A stretch of 5,585 bases of DNA from Lautropia sp. GTDB taxonomy: Bacteria > Pseudomonadota > Gammaproteobacteria > Burkholderiales > Burkholderiaceae_E. The first letter of the stretch is position 1, and every line of letters begins with the position of its first letter. The translations under genes and the position numbers were made by a program. The notes below the pieces were generated by a model. The model saw nothing but the letters and a program-made list of their open reading frames with translations. It searched no databases and was not told the DNA's origin. Below, in pieces: positions 1 through 5,585 of this stretch. The stretch spans positions 1-5,585 of the forward strand of contig JACCRJ010000481.1 in the NCBI GenBank assembly GCA_013813615.1, in the 5' to 3' direction.

Positions 1-723
1 GGCATGATCCGTCCCGACGACGTCGTGATCGCCCTTTCCTACAGCGGCGAAACGGAGGAGCTGACGCGCCTCCTCGAGACGCTGAAGCGGATGGGTGCCC
101 CGCTCATCGCCATGACTGGCGAACTGAAATCGACCCTGGCGCGCGCCGCCACGGTCGTGCTCGACTGCAGCGTGTCGAAGGAAGCCTGCCCGATGAACCT
201 GGTGCCGACCGCCAGCACCACCGCGGCGCTGGCGCTGGGCGACGCGCTCGCGGTGGCGCTACTGGATGCCCGGGGCTTCGGCAGCGCGGACTTCGCCCGT
301 TCGCATCCCGGCGGCACCCTCGGTCGCCAGCTGCTCACGCTCGTCTCCGACGTCATGCGCACCGGCGATGGCGTACCGCAGGTCCCGCTCGACGCCGGTT
401 TCACCACCGCGCTGCTGGAGATCACCCGCAAGCGGATGGGAATGGTCGCAGTCGTGGATGCCGAGGACCGGGTGCAAGGCATCTTCACCGACGGCGACCT
501 GCGGCGCGTGCTAAGCCGGACCGGCCCGCTGGACCTTGCCGACATGAAGATCCGCGACGTCATGACCGCCTCGCCCGTCTGCATCGGACCGGCGGCGCTG
601 GCAGTGGAGGCGGTCCGGATCATGGAGGAGCGCAGGATCGGCCAGATTCTGGTGACGGACGCGCAGCGTGTCCTGCTGGGGGCGCTGCACTTCCACGACT
701 TGCTGGTCGCAAAGGTCGTCTGA
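1..723 (+). CDS. kdsD: D-arabinose 5-phosphate isomerase, 5'-truncated by the window edge
   Basis: Interconverts D-ribulose 5-phosphate and D-arabinose 5-phosphate in the cytoplasm, the first step of Kdo synthesis for LPS. The reading frame is open from base 1, so the ATG at 4 is an internal Met. The visible 240 residues align without gaps, as I recall it, to the E. coli protein from about residue 92, so about 90 residues are missing upstream. Visible parts: the second half of the sugar-isomerase (SIS) domain with SYSGETEE (residues 13-20), KEACP (60-64; Glu61 matches E. coli Glu152), and ARSHPGGTLGR with His102 matching the catalytic His193. Two CBS domains follow, at about 118-175 and 183-240, including GIFTDGDLRRV. 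The GutQ paralogue has the same domains, but the adjacent kdsC and lpt genes favour KdsD. Confidence 0.95.
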   Translation, partial: GMIRPDDVVIALSYSGETEELTRLLETLKRMGAPLIAMTGELKSTLARAATVVLDCSVSKEACPMNLVPTASTTAALALGDALAVALLDARGFGSADFARSHPGGTLGRQLLTLVSDVMRTGDGVPQVPLDAGFTTALLEITRKRMGMVAVVDAEDRVQGIFTDGDLRRVLSRTGPLDLADMKIRDVMTASPVCIGPAALAVEAVRIMEERRIGQILVTDAQRVLLGALHFHDLLVAKVV

Positions 724-725
724 TG
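711..725 (+). promoter_or_regulatory. kdsC ribosome binding site and TGATG stop/start overlap
   Basis: AAAGG at 711-715 lies 7 bases before the kdsC ATG at 723. The kdsD stop TGA (721-723) shares its last A with that ATG, giving TGATG. This arrangement is typical of translational coupling, so I infer that ribosomes finishing kdsD reinitiate on kdsC. It also favours 723 as the true start over the in-frame GTG at 801. Confidence 0.6.
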
Positions 726-1295
726 CAGCCGCTGGCGGTCGATCCGGCAGGGCAGCCGTCAACCCCGCCCGAACCCGGCGCGCGGCAGCGGGCTGCCCGC
801 GTGCGGCTGCTGGCGATGGACGTGGACGGCACCCTGACCGAGGGCGGTCTGCTGATCGGAGCCGACGCCGAAGTGGCCAAGGCCTTCTCGGTTCGCGACG
901 GCTTCGGACTGACGCTGCTCTGCAGGGCCGGCATCGAACTCGTGCTCATCACCGGCCGCCAGTCGGCGATCGTCGAGCGCCGCGCCACCGAGCTCGGCAT
1001 CGTCCGGGTCCACCAGTCGGTGAAGGACAAGCTGGCGATGTTGCAGCACGTCTGCCGCGAGTGCGGCATCGGCCTCGACGAAGCCGCCTTCATCGGCGAC
1101 GACTGGCCCGACCTGCCGCCGATGAGTGCCTGCGGCCTTGCCGCGGCGCCGGCCGACGCCGTCGAAGAAGTCCGCCGCGCCGCGCACTGGGTCGCCGGCA
1201 CGCCTGCCGGCAAGGGCGCCGTCAGGGAATTGGCGATGTTCATCCTGGACGCCCAGGGACGGCGCGAAGATCTGCTGGCGCAGTACCGGGCATGA
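723..1295 (+). CDS. kdsC: 3-deoxy-D-manno-octulosonate 8-phosphate phosphatase (KdsC)
   Basis: Cytoplasmic HAD-superfamily phosphatase that removes phosphate from Kdo 8-phosphate to give Kdo. The 190-residue protein shows the C0-type HAD motifs in order: MDVDGTLTEGG (32-42; Asp33 nucleophile, Asp35 acid/base), LITGRQS (75-81; Thr77), VKDKL (100-104; Lys103 is the probable motif III lysine) and IGDDWPDLPPM (124-134; metal-binding Asp126 and Asp127). A C-terminal GKGAVREL segment is typical of KdsC and helps separate it from other small HAD enzymes. Motif I has Thr where many KdsC proteins have Val (DVDGVLTDG). The first ~25 residues (Pro/Ala/Arg-rich) precede the conserved fold and are longer than in many relatives; the overlap with kdsD still supports this start. 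Downstream, 22 bases separate it from lptC. Confidence 0.95.
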   Translation: MQPLAVDPAGQPSTPPEPGARQRAARVRLLAMDVDGTLTEGGLLIGADAEVAKAFSVRDGFGLTLLCRAGIELVLITGRQSAIVERRATELGIVRVHQSVKDKLAMLQHVCRECGIGLDEAAFIGDDWPDLPPMSACGLAAAPADAVEEVRRAAHWVAGTPAGKGAVRELAMFILDAQGRREDLLAQYRA

Positions 1296-1317
1296 GGCCC
1301 GGCAGGCAGGCGGGGAC

Positions 1318-1950
1318 ATGAGCGCTCGGCTTTTCGATCGTCTGGCGGCTGTAACCTCGATCCTCATCCTGGTCGGCCTCGGGATGCTCAGCTACTTCCT
1401 CGCACAGCAGGCAGAGCGGCTGGCGCGGCCGAGCGAGCCGCGCGGACTTACCCACGAACCTGACTATTTCGTGGATCGGTTGCGCCTGTTGAAGGCGAAC
1501 GAGGCCGGGAATCCGGCGGTGCGCATCGAGGCAGTGAGGATGCGCCACTACCCCGACGACCTGACGATCGAGTTCGACGAACCCCACGTCGTCACCCTGA
1601 CGGAGAATCGGCCGGCGATTCGGGTCGACGCCGACCGCGGCCGCAGTCCGGACTCCGGCGAAAAGACCGATCTGAGCGGCAACGTCCGGATCGTGCGCGA
1701 TGCTGACGGCGACCACCCGCCGCTGATCGTGCTGACCGACGCGGCCACGGTGCTGCTGGAAGAGAAAGTGGTGCTGACGGACCGGCCGGTCGACATCCGA
1801 ACGGGCCCGAACACGCTCACCGGCGTGGGCATGAGGCTTGACAGTCAGACGCGCCGGTTGCAGGTAGACTCACGTGTCAAGGGACGCATCGCACCGCGCG
1901 ACGGCACGCCCGCCGGCAGCCCTGAACAGCCACCGGAAAGCAGCCGCTGA
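1318..1950 (+). CDS. lptC: LPS export system protein LptC (bitopic inner-membrane component)
   Basis: LptC is anchored in the inner membrane; its periplasmic beta-jellyroll receives LPS from the LptB2FG transporter and passes it to LptA. From the ATG at 1318 the protein is 210 residues. It has a short positive N-terminus (RLFDR), one membrane helix at about 9-28 (LAAVTSILILVGLGMLSYFL), then the periplasmic domain. The family hallmarks EPDYFVDRLRL (47-57) and MRHYPDD (75-81) match the PDY and HYPDD motifs of LptC. The tail (about 190-210) is Pro/Gly/Ser-rich and probably disordered. The frame stays open upstream to 1126, but that part lies over kdsC and would put residues before the signal-anchor, so 1318 is preferred. 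The ribosome site is weak: only GCAGG at 1306-1310 is well spaced. LptC is poorly conserved, so identification rests on motif, topology and position before lptA. Confidence 0.9.
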   Translation: MSARLFDRLAAVTSILILVGLGMLSYFLAQQAERLARPSEPRGLTHEPDYFVDRLRLLKANEAGNPAVRIEAVRMRHYPDDLTIEFDEPHVVTLTENRPAIRVDADRGRSPDSGEKTDLSGNVRIVRDADGDHPPLIVLTDAATVLLEEKVVLTDRPVDIRTGPNTLTGVGMRLDSQTRRLQVDSRVKGRIAPRDGTPAGSPEQPPESSR

Positions 1951-1991
1951 CGGCCGCTGCGCACCGTACCGTCGCTTCCGCACCATACAGA

Positions 1992-2618
1992 ATGACTCGA
2001 ACAAGACTCGCCGTCTGGATCGCGCTTGCGCTCTTCTGCCTTCCCGTTCAGGCGGAACGCGCCGACCGTGAAAAGCCGACCAACATCGAGGCGGACAAGC
2101 TCGAGTACGACGACGCCAGGCAGATCACCGTCTTCACCGGTCACGTGTTGCTCACAAAAGGCACCATCGTCATCCGCGGCGACCGGCTGGTGCTGCGTCA
2201 GTTTTCGGAGGGCATGCAGACGGCCGTCGCGACCGGCAAGCGCGCGAGCTTCCGGCAGAAGCGCGAGGGCATGGAGCAGATCATCAACGGCTTCGCCAAC
2301 CAGATCGAGTACGACAGCCGCAGCGAGACGCTCAAGCTGACCAGCGACGCACTGATCAAGCGGCTCGAGTGCGACGTCGCCATCGACGAGATCACCGGCG
2401 GCGTCATCGTCTACAACGCCCAGAGCGAGCTGTTCACCGTCGACGGGAAGGCGCCGGGCGACGCCAGTGGCCGGGTGCGGATCATCATTCAGCCGCGTGC
2501 GGACACCAAATCGGAAGCGGGCACCGGCGCCGCCAAATGTCCGCCAGGCACGCCGGTGCCGCTCAAGCCTGCCGCCTCCCTCGCCAGCCCGCGCGGCACC
2601 GCCGCAGCCAGCCGATAA
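1992..2618 (+). CDS. lptA: Periplasmic LPS bridge protein LptA (OstA-like)
   Basis: LptA is the soluble periplasmic protein whose jellyroll units stack into a bridge carrying LPS from LptC to LptD. The 208-residue product begins with a clear signal peptide ([21 protein letters not shown]), with likely signal peptidase I cleavage after VQA at residue 21. The mature start [18 protein letters not shown] carries the family pattern (P-x-x-I-E-A-D). The OstA/LptA core then runs to about 168, with [19 protein letters not shown] and the terminal GRVRIIIQP. After this comes an unusual tail of about 40 residues (169-208), rich in Ala, Pro, Gly and Ser, with one Cys (183). E. coli LptA is shorter (185 residues). 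No good Shine-Dalgarno precedes the ATG, and 41 bases separate it from lptC, whereas these genes overlap in E. coli. The start is chosen because it gives an intact signal peptide. Confidence 0.94.
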   Translation: MTRTRLAVWIALALFCLPVQAERADREKPTNIEADKLEYDDARQITVFTGHVLLTKGTIVIRGDRLVLRQFSEGMQTAVATGKRASFRQKREGMEQIINGFANQIEYDSRSETLKLTSDALIKRLECDVAIDEITGGVIVYNAQSELFTVDGKAPGDASGRVRIIIQPRADTKSEAGTGAAKCPPGTPVPLKPAASLASPRGTAAASR

Positions 2619-2632
2619 CTGCCGCCGCTGGC

Positions 2633-3388
2633 ATGGAAGGAGAACCGGCGAGCAGGCTGACGGTGGAGCACCTGATGAAGTCGTACAACGGACGGCTGGT
2701 GGTGCGCGACGTCTCGTTGGAGGTGGCGAGCGGCGAGGTTATCGGGCTGCTGGGCCGAAACGGCGCGGGCAAGACCACCTGCTTCTACATGATTGCCGGC
2801 CTGGTCGCCTCTGATGGCGGCTCGATCGAGCTGGATTCGGCATCGATCAGCCGTCTGCCGATCCATCGCCGGGCGCGTCTGGGGCTGTCCTACCTGCCGC
2901 AGGAAGCGTCAGTCTTCCGCAAGCTGACGGTGGAAGAGAACATCCTGGCGGTGTTGGAGCTGCAACGGGACCGCCAGGGCCGGCCGTTGCCGCGGGCCGA
3001 CCAGCTGCAGCGGCTGGAAGGCCTGCTGAAGGAACTGCAGATCGACCATATCCGCTCCAACACCGCCGTCTCGCTCTCCGGCGGGGAGCGCCGGCGGGTG
3101 GAAATCGCGCGCGCGCTCGCCACCTCGCCCCGGTTCATCCTGCTCGACGAGCCGTTCGCCGGGGTCGATCCGATCGCGGTGATCGAAATCCAGCGGATCG
3201 TCACCCTGCTCAAGAATCGCCAGATCGGGGTCCTGATCACCGACCACAACGTTCGGGAGACGTTGGGAATCTGCGACCGGGCCTATATCATGAATGATGG
3301 TATTGTTCTTGCTTCCGGTCGTCCAAACGAAATCATCCAGGACGACCGCGTCCGCAAGGCTTACCTCGGCGAAGATTTTCGAATGTAG
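2633..3388 (+). CDS. lptB: LPS export ATPase LptB (ABC transporter nucleotide-binding subunit)
   Basis: Cytoplasmic ATPase that, as a dimer with LptF and LptG, drives LPS extraction from the inner membrane. The 251-residue product has all ABC motifs: Walker [10 protein letters not shown] (41-49; Lys47), Q-loop [18 protein letters not shown] (87-104), signature [15 protein letters not shown] (148-162), Walker [14 protein letters not shown] (168-180; catalytic Glu173) and the H-loop His205 (TDHNVRETL). CFYMIAGLV after Walker A and [12 protein letters not shown] are close to LptB rather than to other ABC ATPases; the close relative LivF is excluded by context. Walker A has Arg42 where LptB usually has Pro. 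The start is uncertain: ATG 2633 has no Shine-Dalgarno before it, while AAGGAG lies just after it; GTG 2663 (codon 11) is the main alternative. It lies 14 bases after lptA and 52 before rpoN. Confidence 0.97.
   Translation: MEGEPASRLTVEHLMKSYNGRLVVRDVSLEVASGEVIGLLGRNGAGKTTCFYMIAGLVASDGGSIELDSASISRLPIHRRARLGLSYLPQEASVFRKLTVEENILAVLELQRDRQGRPLPRADQLQRLEGLLKELQIDHIRSNTAVSLSGGERRRVEIARALATSPRFILLDEPFAGVDPIAVIEIQRIVTLLKNRQIGVLITDHNVRETLGICDRAYIMNDGIVLASGRPNEIIQDDRVRKAYLGEDFRM
2637..2642 (+). promoter_or_regulatory. Shine-Dalgarno-like AAGGAG just inside the annotated lptB frame
   Basis: A near-perfect anti-SD complement begins two bases after the lptB ATG (2633-2635). The in-frame near-cognate or GTG codons that follow are CTG at 2657 (14 bases away) and GTG at 2663 (20 bases away), both farther than the usual 5-10 bases. 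Either the match is chance in Glu/Gly codons (MEGEP), or lptB starts later than the ATG. The family N-terminus aligns with residues from about Leu9, so both choices give a whole ATPase. Confidence 0.3.
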
Positions 3389-3426
3389 GGCTGCCGCGCT
3401 TTGCCACGTGTAGGGCAGAACGCTTT

Positions 3427-3432
3427 GAAGGA
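3427..3432 (+). promoter_or_regulatory. rpoN ribosome binding site
   Basis: GAAGGA ends 8 bases before the GTG at 3441. It decides the start of rpoN: the next in-frame ATG (codon 7) would cut off the conserved KPSLQ residues of Region I. Confidence 0.8.
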
Positions 3433-3440
3433 CTGGATCG

Positions 3441-5114
3441 GTGAAGCCCTCGCTGCAAATGCGCCAGAGTCAGCATCTGGCTCTGACCCCCCAGTTGCAG
3501 CAGTCGATACGGCTGCTGCAGCTCTCGACCCTCGAGCTGAACCAGGAAATCGACCAGATCCTGGCTCAGAACCCCCTGCTCGATCGTGACGATGACACAT
3601 ACGCCACCCACGTTCGCCTGAACGGCGACGGCAGCCTGCAGGAAAGCGCGCCCGGCACCCCTCCCGGGCTGCAGACGGCGGACGGGGCGCCGGTGATGCA
3701 GCCGCAGGACGCCGGGGAACAGCCTGCCGCCGAGTGGGACCCCTTGCAGAACTTCTCCGACCACCAGGCCGCCGCCTCGGACAACGCCGACGTCGGCGAG
3801 GCCGATCGGCAGGACCTCACCCAGGAGTCATGGGCGCTCGAAGGCCATTCCCGTGGCAGCGGCGAAGATCCGGACGACGACCGCGCTCAGGAGCAGGTGA
3901 CCTCGAGCGGCCTCACCCTGCGCGAGCACCTGATGCAGCAACTGGCGGGCGCGCGCGGCACCCGGCGAGACCAAGCCCTGCTCCACCTGCTCATCGAGGA
4001 ACTGGAGGAGGACGGCTACCTGCGCAGCAGCCTCGACGACCTGGCGTCCGCCCTGCCGCCGGAACTGGACGTGGAGCCGGAGGAACTGCGGACCGCCCTG
4101 TGCCTGCTGCACAGCTTCGACCCGCCAGGCGTCGGAGCCCGCTCGATAGCCGAATGCCTGATGCTTCAATTGCTCCAGGCGAGCCAGCGCCTGGGCGCAA
4201 GCCCCCGGATCTGCACGGTCGCCGCGCAGATCATCGAGGACCACCTGGAATTGCTGGCAGCCCGGGAGTTCAGCAAGCTGCGCAAGCTCCTGCGCTGCGA
4301 CGAAGAGGAACTGCGCGAGGCCCAGCGCCTGATCCAGGCGCTCGACCCCAAACCGGGCAATCGCTTCGGAGACAACAGCGCCCGCTATGTCGTCCCGGAC
4401 GTCATCGTGAGAAAGACGAAGCAGGGCTGGCGGGCCTTCCTGAATCCGGACGTCATTCCCAAGCTGCGGGTGAACGACCTCTACGCACAGATCCTCAAGT
4501 CGCACCGCGGTGGCTCCTCGGGGTCTGCCGGCTCATCCGCCAGGTCCGGCGCCACCGGCTCCGGCCAACCGTCCGGCACCGCTGCGGGTACCGGAGGTGC
4601 GATCGCCTCCGAAAATAGAAGTAGCGGCGCCAATAGCCTTTCGTCTCAGTTGCAGGAAGCTCGCTGGCTGGTCAAGAATGTTCAGCAGCGGTTTGAAACC
4701 ATTCTGAAGGTGTCGCAGGAGATCGTCGACCGCCAGAGGGCCTTCTTCAGCCATGGGGCGGTGGCAATGCGGCCATTGGTGTTGCGGGAGGTAGCCGATT
4801 CCGTCGGTTTACATGAATCAACCATTTCCCGAGTGACGACTCAGAAGTACATGCTGACCCCCTACGGTACCCTGGAGCTGAAGTACTTCTTTGGCAGCCA
4901 TGTGGCTACGGAGAGCGGAGGCGCCGCGTCGAGCACGGCCATCCGCGCATTGATCAGGCAACTCATCGAGGAGGAGGACACGACCCAGCCACTTTCAGAC
5001 AGTCGGATAGCGGAAGTGCTCGGTGAACAGGGCATCGTGGTCGCACGCCGGACCGTCGCGAAATACCGGGAGGCGCTTAGGGTGCCGCCGGTGGCGCAAC
5101 GCAAGGCCTTGTAG
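3441..5114 (+). CDS. rpoN: RNA polymerase sigma-54 factor (RpoN), with a low-complexity insertion
   Basis: Alternative sigma factor that directs core polymerase to -24/-12 promoters and needs AAA+ enhancer-binding activators; its regulon commonly includes nitrogen-related genes. GTG start, 557 residues, against about 477 in E. coli. Order: Region I (1-47, Gln/Leu-rich, QLQQSIRLLQLSTLELNQEI), acidic Region II (about 48-157, roughly 25 Asp/Glu and 5 Arg), core-binding domain (about 158-345, starting LTLREHLMQQL), a Gly/Ser/Ala insertion at about 357-399, then the conserved SQLQEARWLVKNVQQRFETIL segment. The DNA-binding part has a helix-turn-helix at about 448-466 (LREVADSVGLHESTISRV), the ELKYFF motif, and the RpoN box ARRTVAKYRE at 535-544, intact. 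Both long regions are in places known to be variable, and all functional motifs are whole, so I expect an active protein. It is 52 bases after lptB and 51 before hpf. Confidence 0.98.
   Translation: MKPSLQMRQSQHLALTPQLQQSIRLLQLSTLELNQEIDQILAQNPLLDRDDDTYATHVRLNGDGSLQESAPGTPPGLQTADGAPVMQPQDAGEQPAAEWDPLQNFSDHQAAASDNADVGEADRQDLTQESWALEGHSRGSGEDPDDDRAQEQVTSSGLTLREHLMQQLAGARGTRRDQALLHLLIEELEEDGYLRSSLDDLASALPPELDVEPEELRTALCLLHSFDPPGVGARSIAECLMLQLLQASQRLGASPRICTVAAQIIEDHLELLAAREFSKLRKLLRCDEEELREAQRLIQALDPKPGNRFGDNSARYVVPDVIVRKTKQGWRAFLNPDVIPKLRVNDLYAQILKSHRGGSSGSAGSSARSGATGSGQPSGTAAGTGGAIASENRSSGANSLSSQLQEARWLVKNVQQRFETILKVSQEIVDRQRAFFSHGAVAMRPLVLREVADSVGLHESTISRVTTQKYMLTPYGTLELKYFFGSHVATESGGAASSTAIRALIRQLIEEEDTTQPLSDSRIAEVLGEQGIVVARRTVAKYREALRVPPVAQRKAL
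4509..4637 (+). other. Gly/Ser/Ala-rich linker insertion within RpoN
   Basis: Codons 357-399 of rpoN encode about 43 residues, almost all Gly, Ser, Ala and Thr, with no hydrophobic pattern. They lie between NDLYAQILKSHR and LSSQLQEARWL. In related RpoN proteins the join here is much shorter (about 20 residues of mixed sequence in E. coli). The DNA has imperfect TCCGGC-type repeats at 4545, 4559 and 4572 (spacing 14 and 13), which fits growth by replication slippage. The frame is kept throughout. Confidence 0.75.
5043..5072 (+). other. RpoN box coding segment
   Basis: Encodes ARRTVAKYRE (residues 535-544), the sigma-54 signature that recognises the -24 promoter element. All ten residues match the usual motif, showing that the C-terminal DNA-binding domain is whole despite the upstream insertion. 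Confidence 0.95.
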
Positions 5115-5151
5115 CCAGTGCATGGGTCGCCGGGCTCCCACAAGACACACC

Positions 5152-5156
5152 AGGAG
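5152..5156 (+). promoter_or_regulatory. hpf ribosome binding site
   Basis: AGGAG with 9 bases to the ATG at 5166. A second GAGG at 5161-5164 is too close to the start to serve. The strong site suggests hpf is translated independently of rpoN, 51 bases upstream. Confidence 0.75.
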
Positions 5157-5165
5157 TAACGAGGC

Positions 5166-5489
5166 ATGAATCTTTCGATCAGCGGTCATCATCTCGTCGT
5201 AACGCCGGCGCTGCGCGAGTACGTCACCACTAAGCTCGAGCGAATTCGACATCACTTCGATCATGTGATCGACGTGAATGTCATCCTCTCGGTGGAAAAG
5301 CTGCAGCAGAAGGCGGAGATCGCGCTGCACGTCTCCGGCAAGGATCTGTTTGCCGAATGCACCGACACGGATCTGTACGCGGCGATCGATTGCCTGATCG
5401 ACAAACTGGACCGGCAGGTCATGAAGTACAAGCAGAAACGTTTTGGCCACATGCACGAGGCGATCAAACACCAGCCGATCCCCACCTGA
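5166..5489 (+). CDS. hpf: Ribosome hibernation promoting factor, short form (HPF/YfiA family)
   Basis: Binds the decoding centre of the 30S subunit in slow growth or stationary phase and promotes inactive 100S ribosome dimers. The 107-residue product has the whole S30AE fold: [31 protein letters not shown] (strand 1 and helix 1), [12 protein letters not shown] and [41 protein letters not shown] (remaining strands and helix 2), then a Lys/Arg/His-rich end ([16 protein letters not shown]) suited to rRNA contact. It lacks the C-terminal dimerisation domain of long HPF, so it is the short type and probably works with another factor such as RMF where present. Older names for members at this locus are yhbH or rpoN-associated modulation protein. 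Position right after rpoN is typical of HPF and argues against the paralogue YfiA/RaiA. Confidence 0.94.
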   Translation: MNLSISGHHLVVTPALREYVTTKLERIRHHFDHVIDVNVILSVEKLQQKAEIALHVSGKDLFAECTDTDLYAAIDCLIDKLDRQVMKYKQKRFGHMHEAIKHQPIPT

Positions 5490-5585
5490 CCTGGTTCGCC
5501 CGGCGCCCCATCCCATGAGCGCCGGGCGTGCGGCCCGCATGCGGCCTCGCCGCCGCGCCGGATTGGTAGAAGCGCTCTATTGCAC
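5490..5585. other. Non-coding region downstream of hpf
   Basis: Apart from the hairpin and a small palindrome I see no open frame or clear promoter here. The last 25 bases are less GC-rich than the rest and are cut by the window edge. In related bacteria ptsN or hprK often follows hpf, but neither is visible here. Confidence 0.5.
5497..5528 (+). terminator. GC-rich hairpin after hpf, possible terminator
   Basis: Perfect 10-bp inverted repeat, CGCCCGGCGC (5497-5506) with GCGCCGGGCG (5519-5528), around a 12-base loop, starting 7 bases after the hpf stop. No T-run follows, so it does not fit a standard intrinsic terminator. It may instead protect the 3' end of the mRNA or work with Rho. A 10-bp palindrome, CCGCATGCGG, follows at 5535-5544. 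Confidence 0.4.

Noticed and set aside
1126..1317. Upstream extension of the lptC frame into kdsC
   Set aside because: It would put 64 residues before the membrane anchor with no likeness to LptC; ATG 1318 gives the normal topology.
620..1367. Overlapping 202- and 207-codon open frames on the - strand over kdsC
   Set aside because: Shadows of kdsC; both have Arg/Ala/Ser-rich or patternless translations and no ribosome site, while kdsC has all HAD motifs.
2028..2054. Lipobox-like LFC in the LptA signal peptide
   Set aside because: Phe precedes the Cys (a small residue is needed) and a clear signal peptidase I site (VQA) follows; LptA is a soluble protein.
2369..2632. Upstream extension of the lptB frame into lptA
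   Set aside because: The extra 88 residues are an Arg/His-rich shadow of lptA and unlike any ABC ATPase N-terminus.
3828..4505. 225-codon open frame on the - strand across rpoN
   Set aside because: It mirrors codon bias of rpoN in GC-rich DNA, shows no known motif, and the + strand gene is certain.
3734..4618. 294-codon + strand frame inside rpoN
   Set aside because: Arg/Pro-rich out-of-frame translation of rpoN with no domain pattern.
5115..5165. Weak inverted repeat TGGG ... CCCA between rpoN and hpf
   Set aside because: Only a few base pairs and no T-run; not enough to claim a terminator or regulatory fold.
5563..5585. Possible sigma-54 promoter (TTGG ... TTGCAC) at the window end
   Set aside because: The GG at 5565 and GC at 5582 are 17 bases apart; -24/-12 promoters need 12, and spacing is strict.

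Overview
This window is an ordinary, well-preserved chromosomal operon segment from a GC-rich Gram-negative bacterium. All seven genes lie on the + strand in the order 'kdsD-kdsC-lptC-lptA-lptB-rpoN-hpf. That order and the protein sequences (for example the RpoN N-terminus KPSLQMRQSQHLALTPQLQQ, the short 107-residue HPF, and KdsC/LptC of beta-proteobacterial type) point to a beta-proteobacterium. A Rhodocyclales-like lineage is a guess that I cannot prove from the window. I see no mobile element, CRISPR array, rRNA or complete tRNA.

Layout: 1-723 is the 3' part of kdsD (Kdo pathway isomerase; the first ~90 codons lie upstream of the window). 723-1295 is kdsC (Kdo-8-P phosphatase), whose start codon overlaps the kdsD stop. 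1318-1950 is lptC, 1992-2618 is lptA and 2633-3388 is lptB; together they give the inner-membrane/periplasmic bridge and the ATPase of the LPS exporter. 3441-5114 is rpoN (sigma-54), started by GTG behind a good Shine-Dalgarno. 5166-5489 is hpf (ribosome hibernation factor). 5490-5585 is non-coding and carries a perfect 10-bp GC-rich inverted repeat.

How the genes work together: KdsD and KdsC make Kdo, the sugar joining lipid A to the core. LptC, LptA and LptB, with LptF, LptG, LptD and LptE encoded elsewhere, move finished LPS to the outer membrane. rpoN and hpf follow in the same direction, as in many proteobacteria where hpf sits just after rpoN and before PTS-Ntr genes. Gaps are short (a 1-base overlap, then 22, 41, 14, 52 and 51 bases), consistent with largely co-directional, coupled expression.

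I do not find a previously undescribed system. The points most worth a second look are a Gly/Ser/Ala-rich low-complexity insertion of about 43 residues in RpoN, the long acidic Region II of the same protein, the poorly defined translation start of lptB (a strong Shine-Dalgarno lies just inside the reading frame), and the low-complexity C-terminal tail of LptA.
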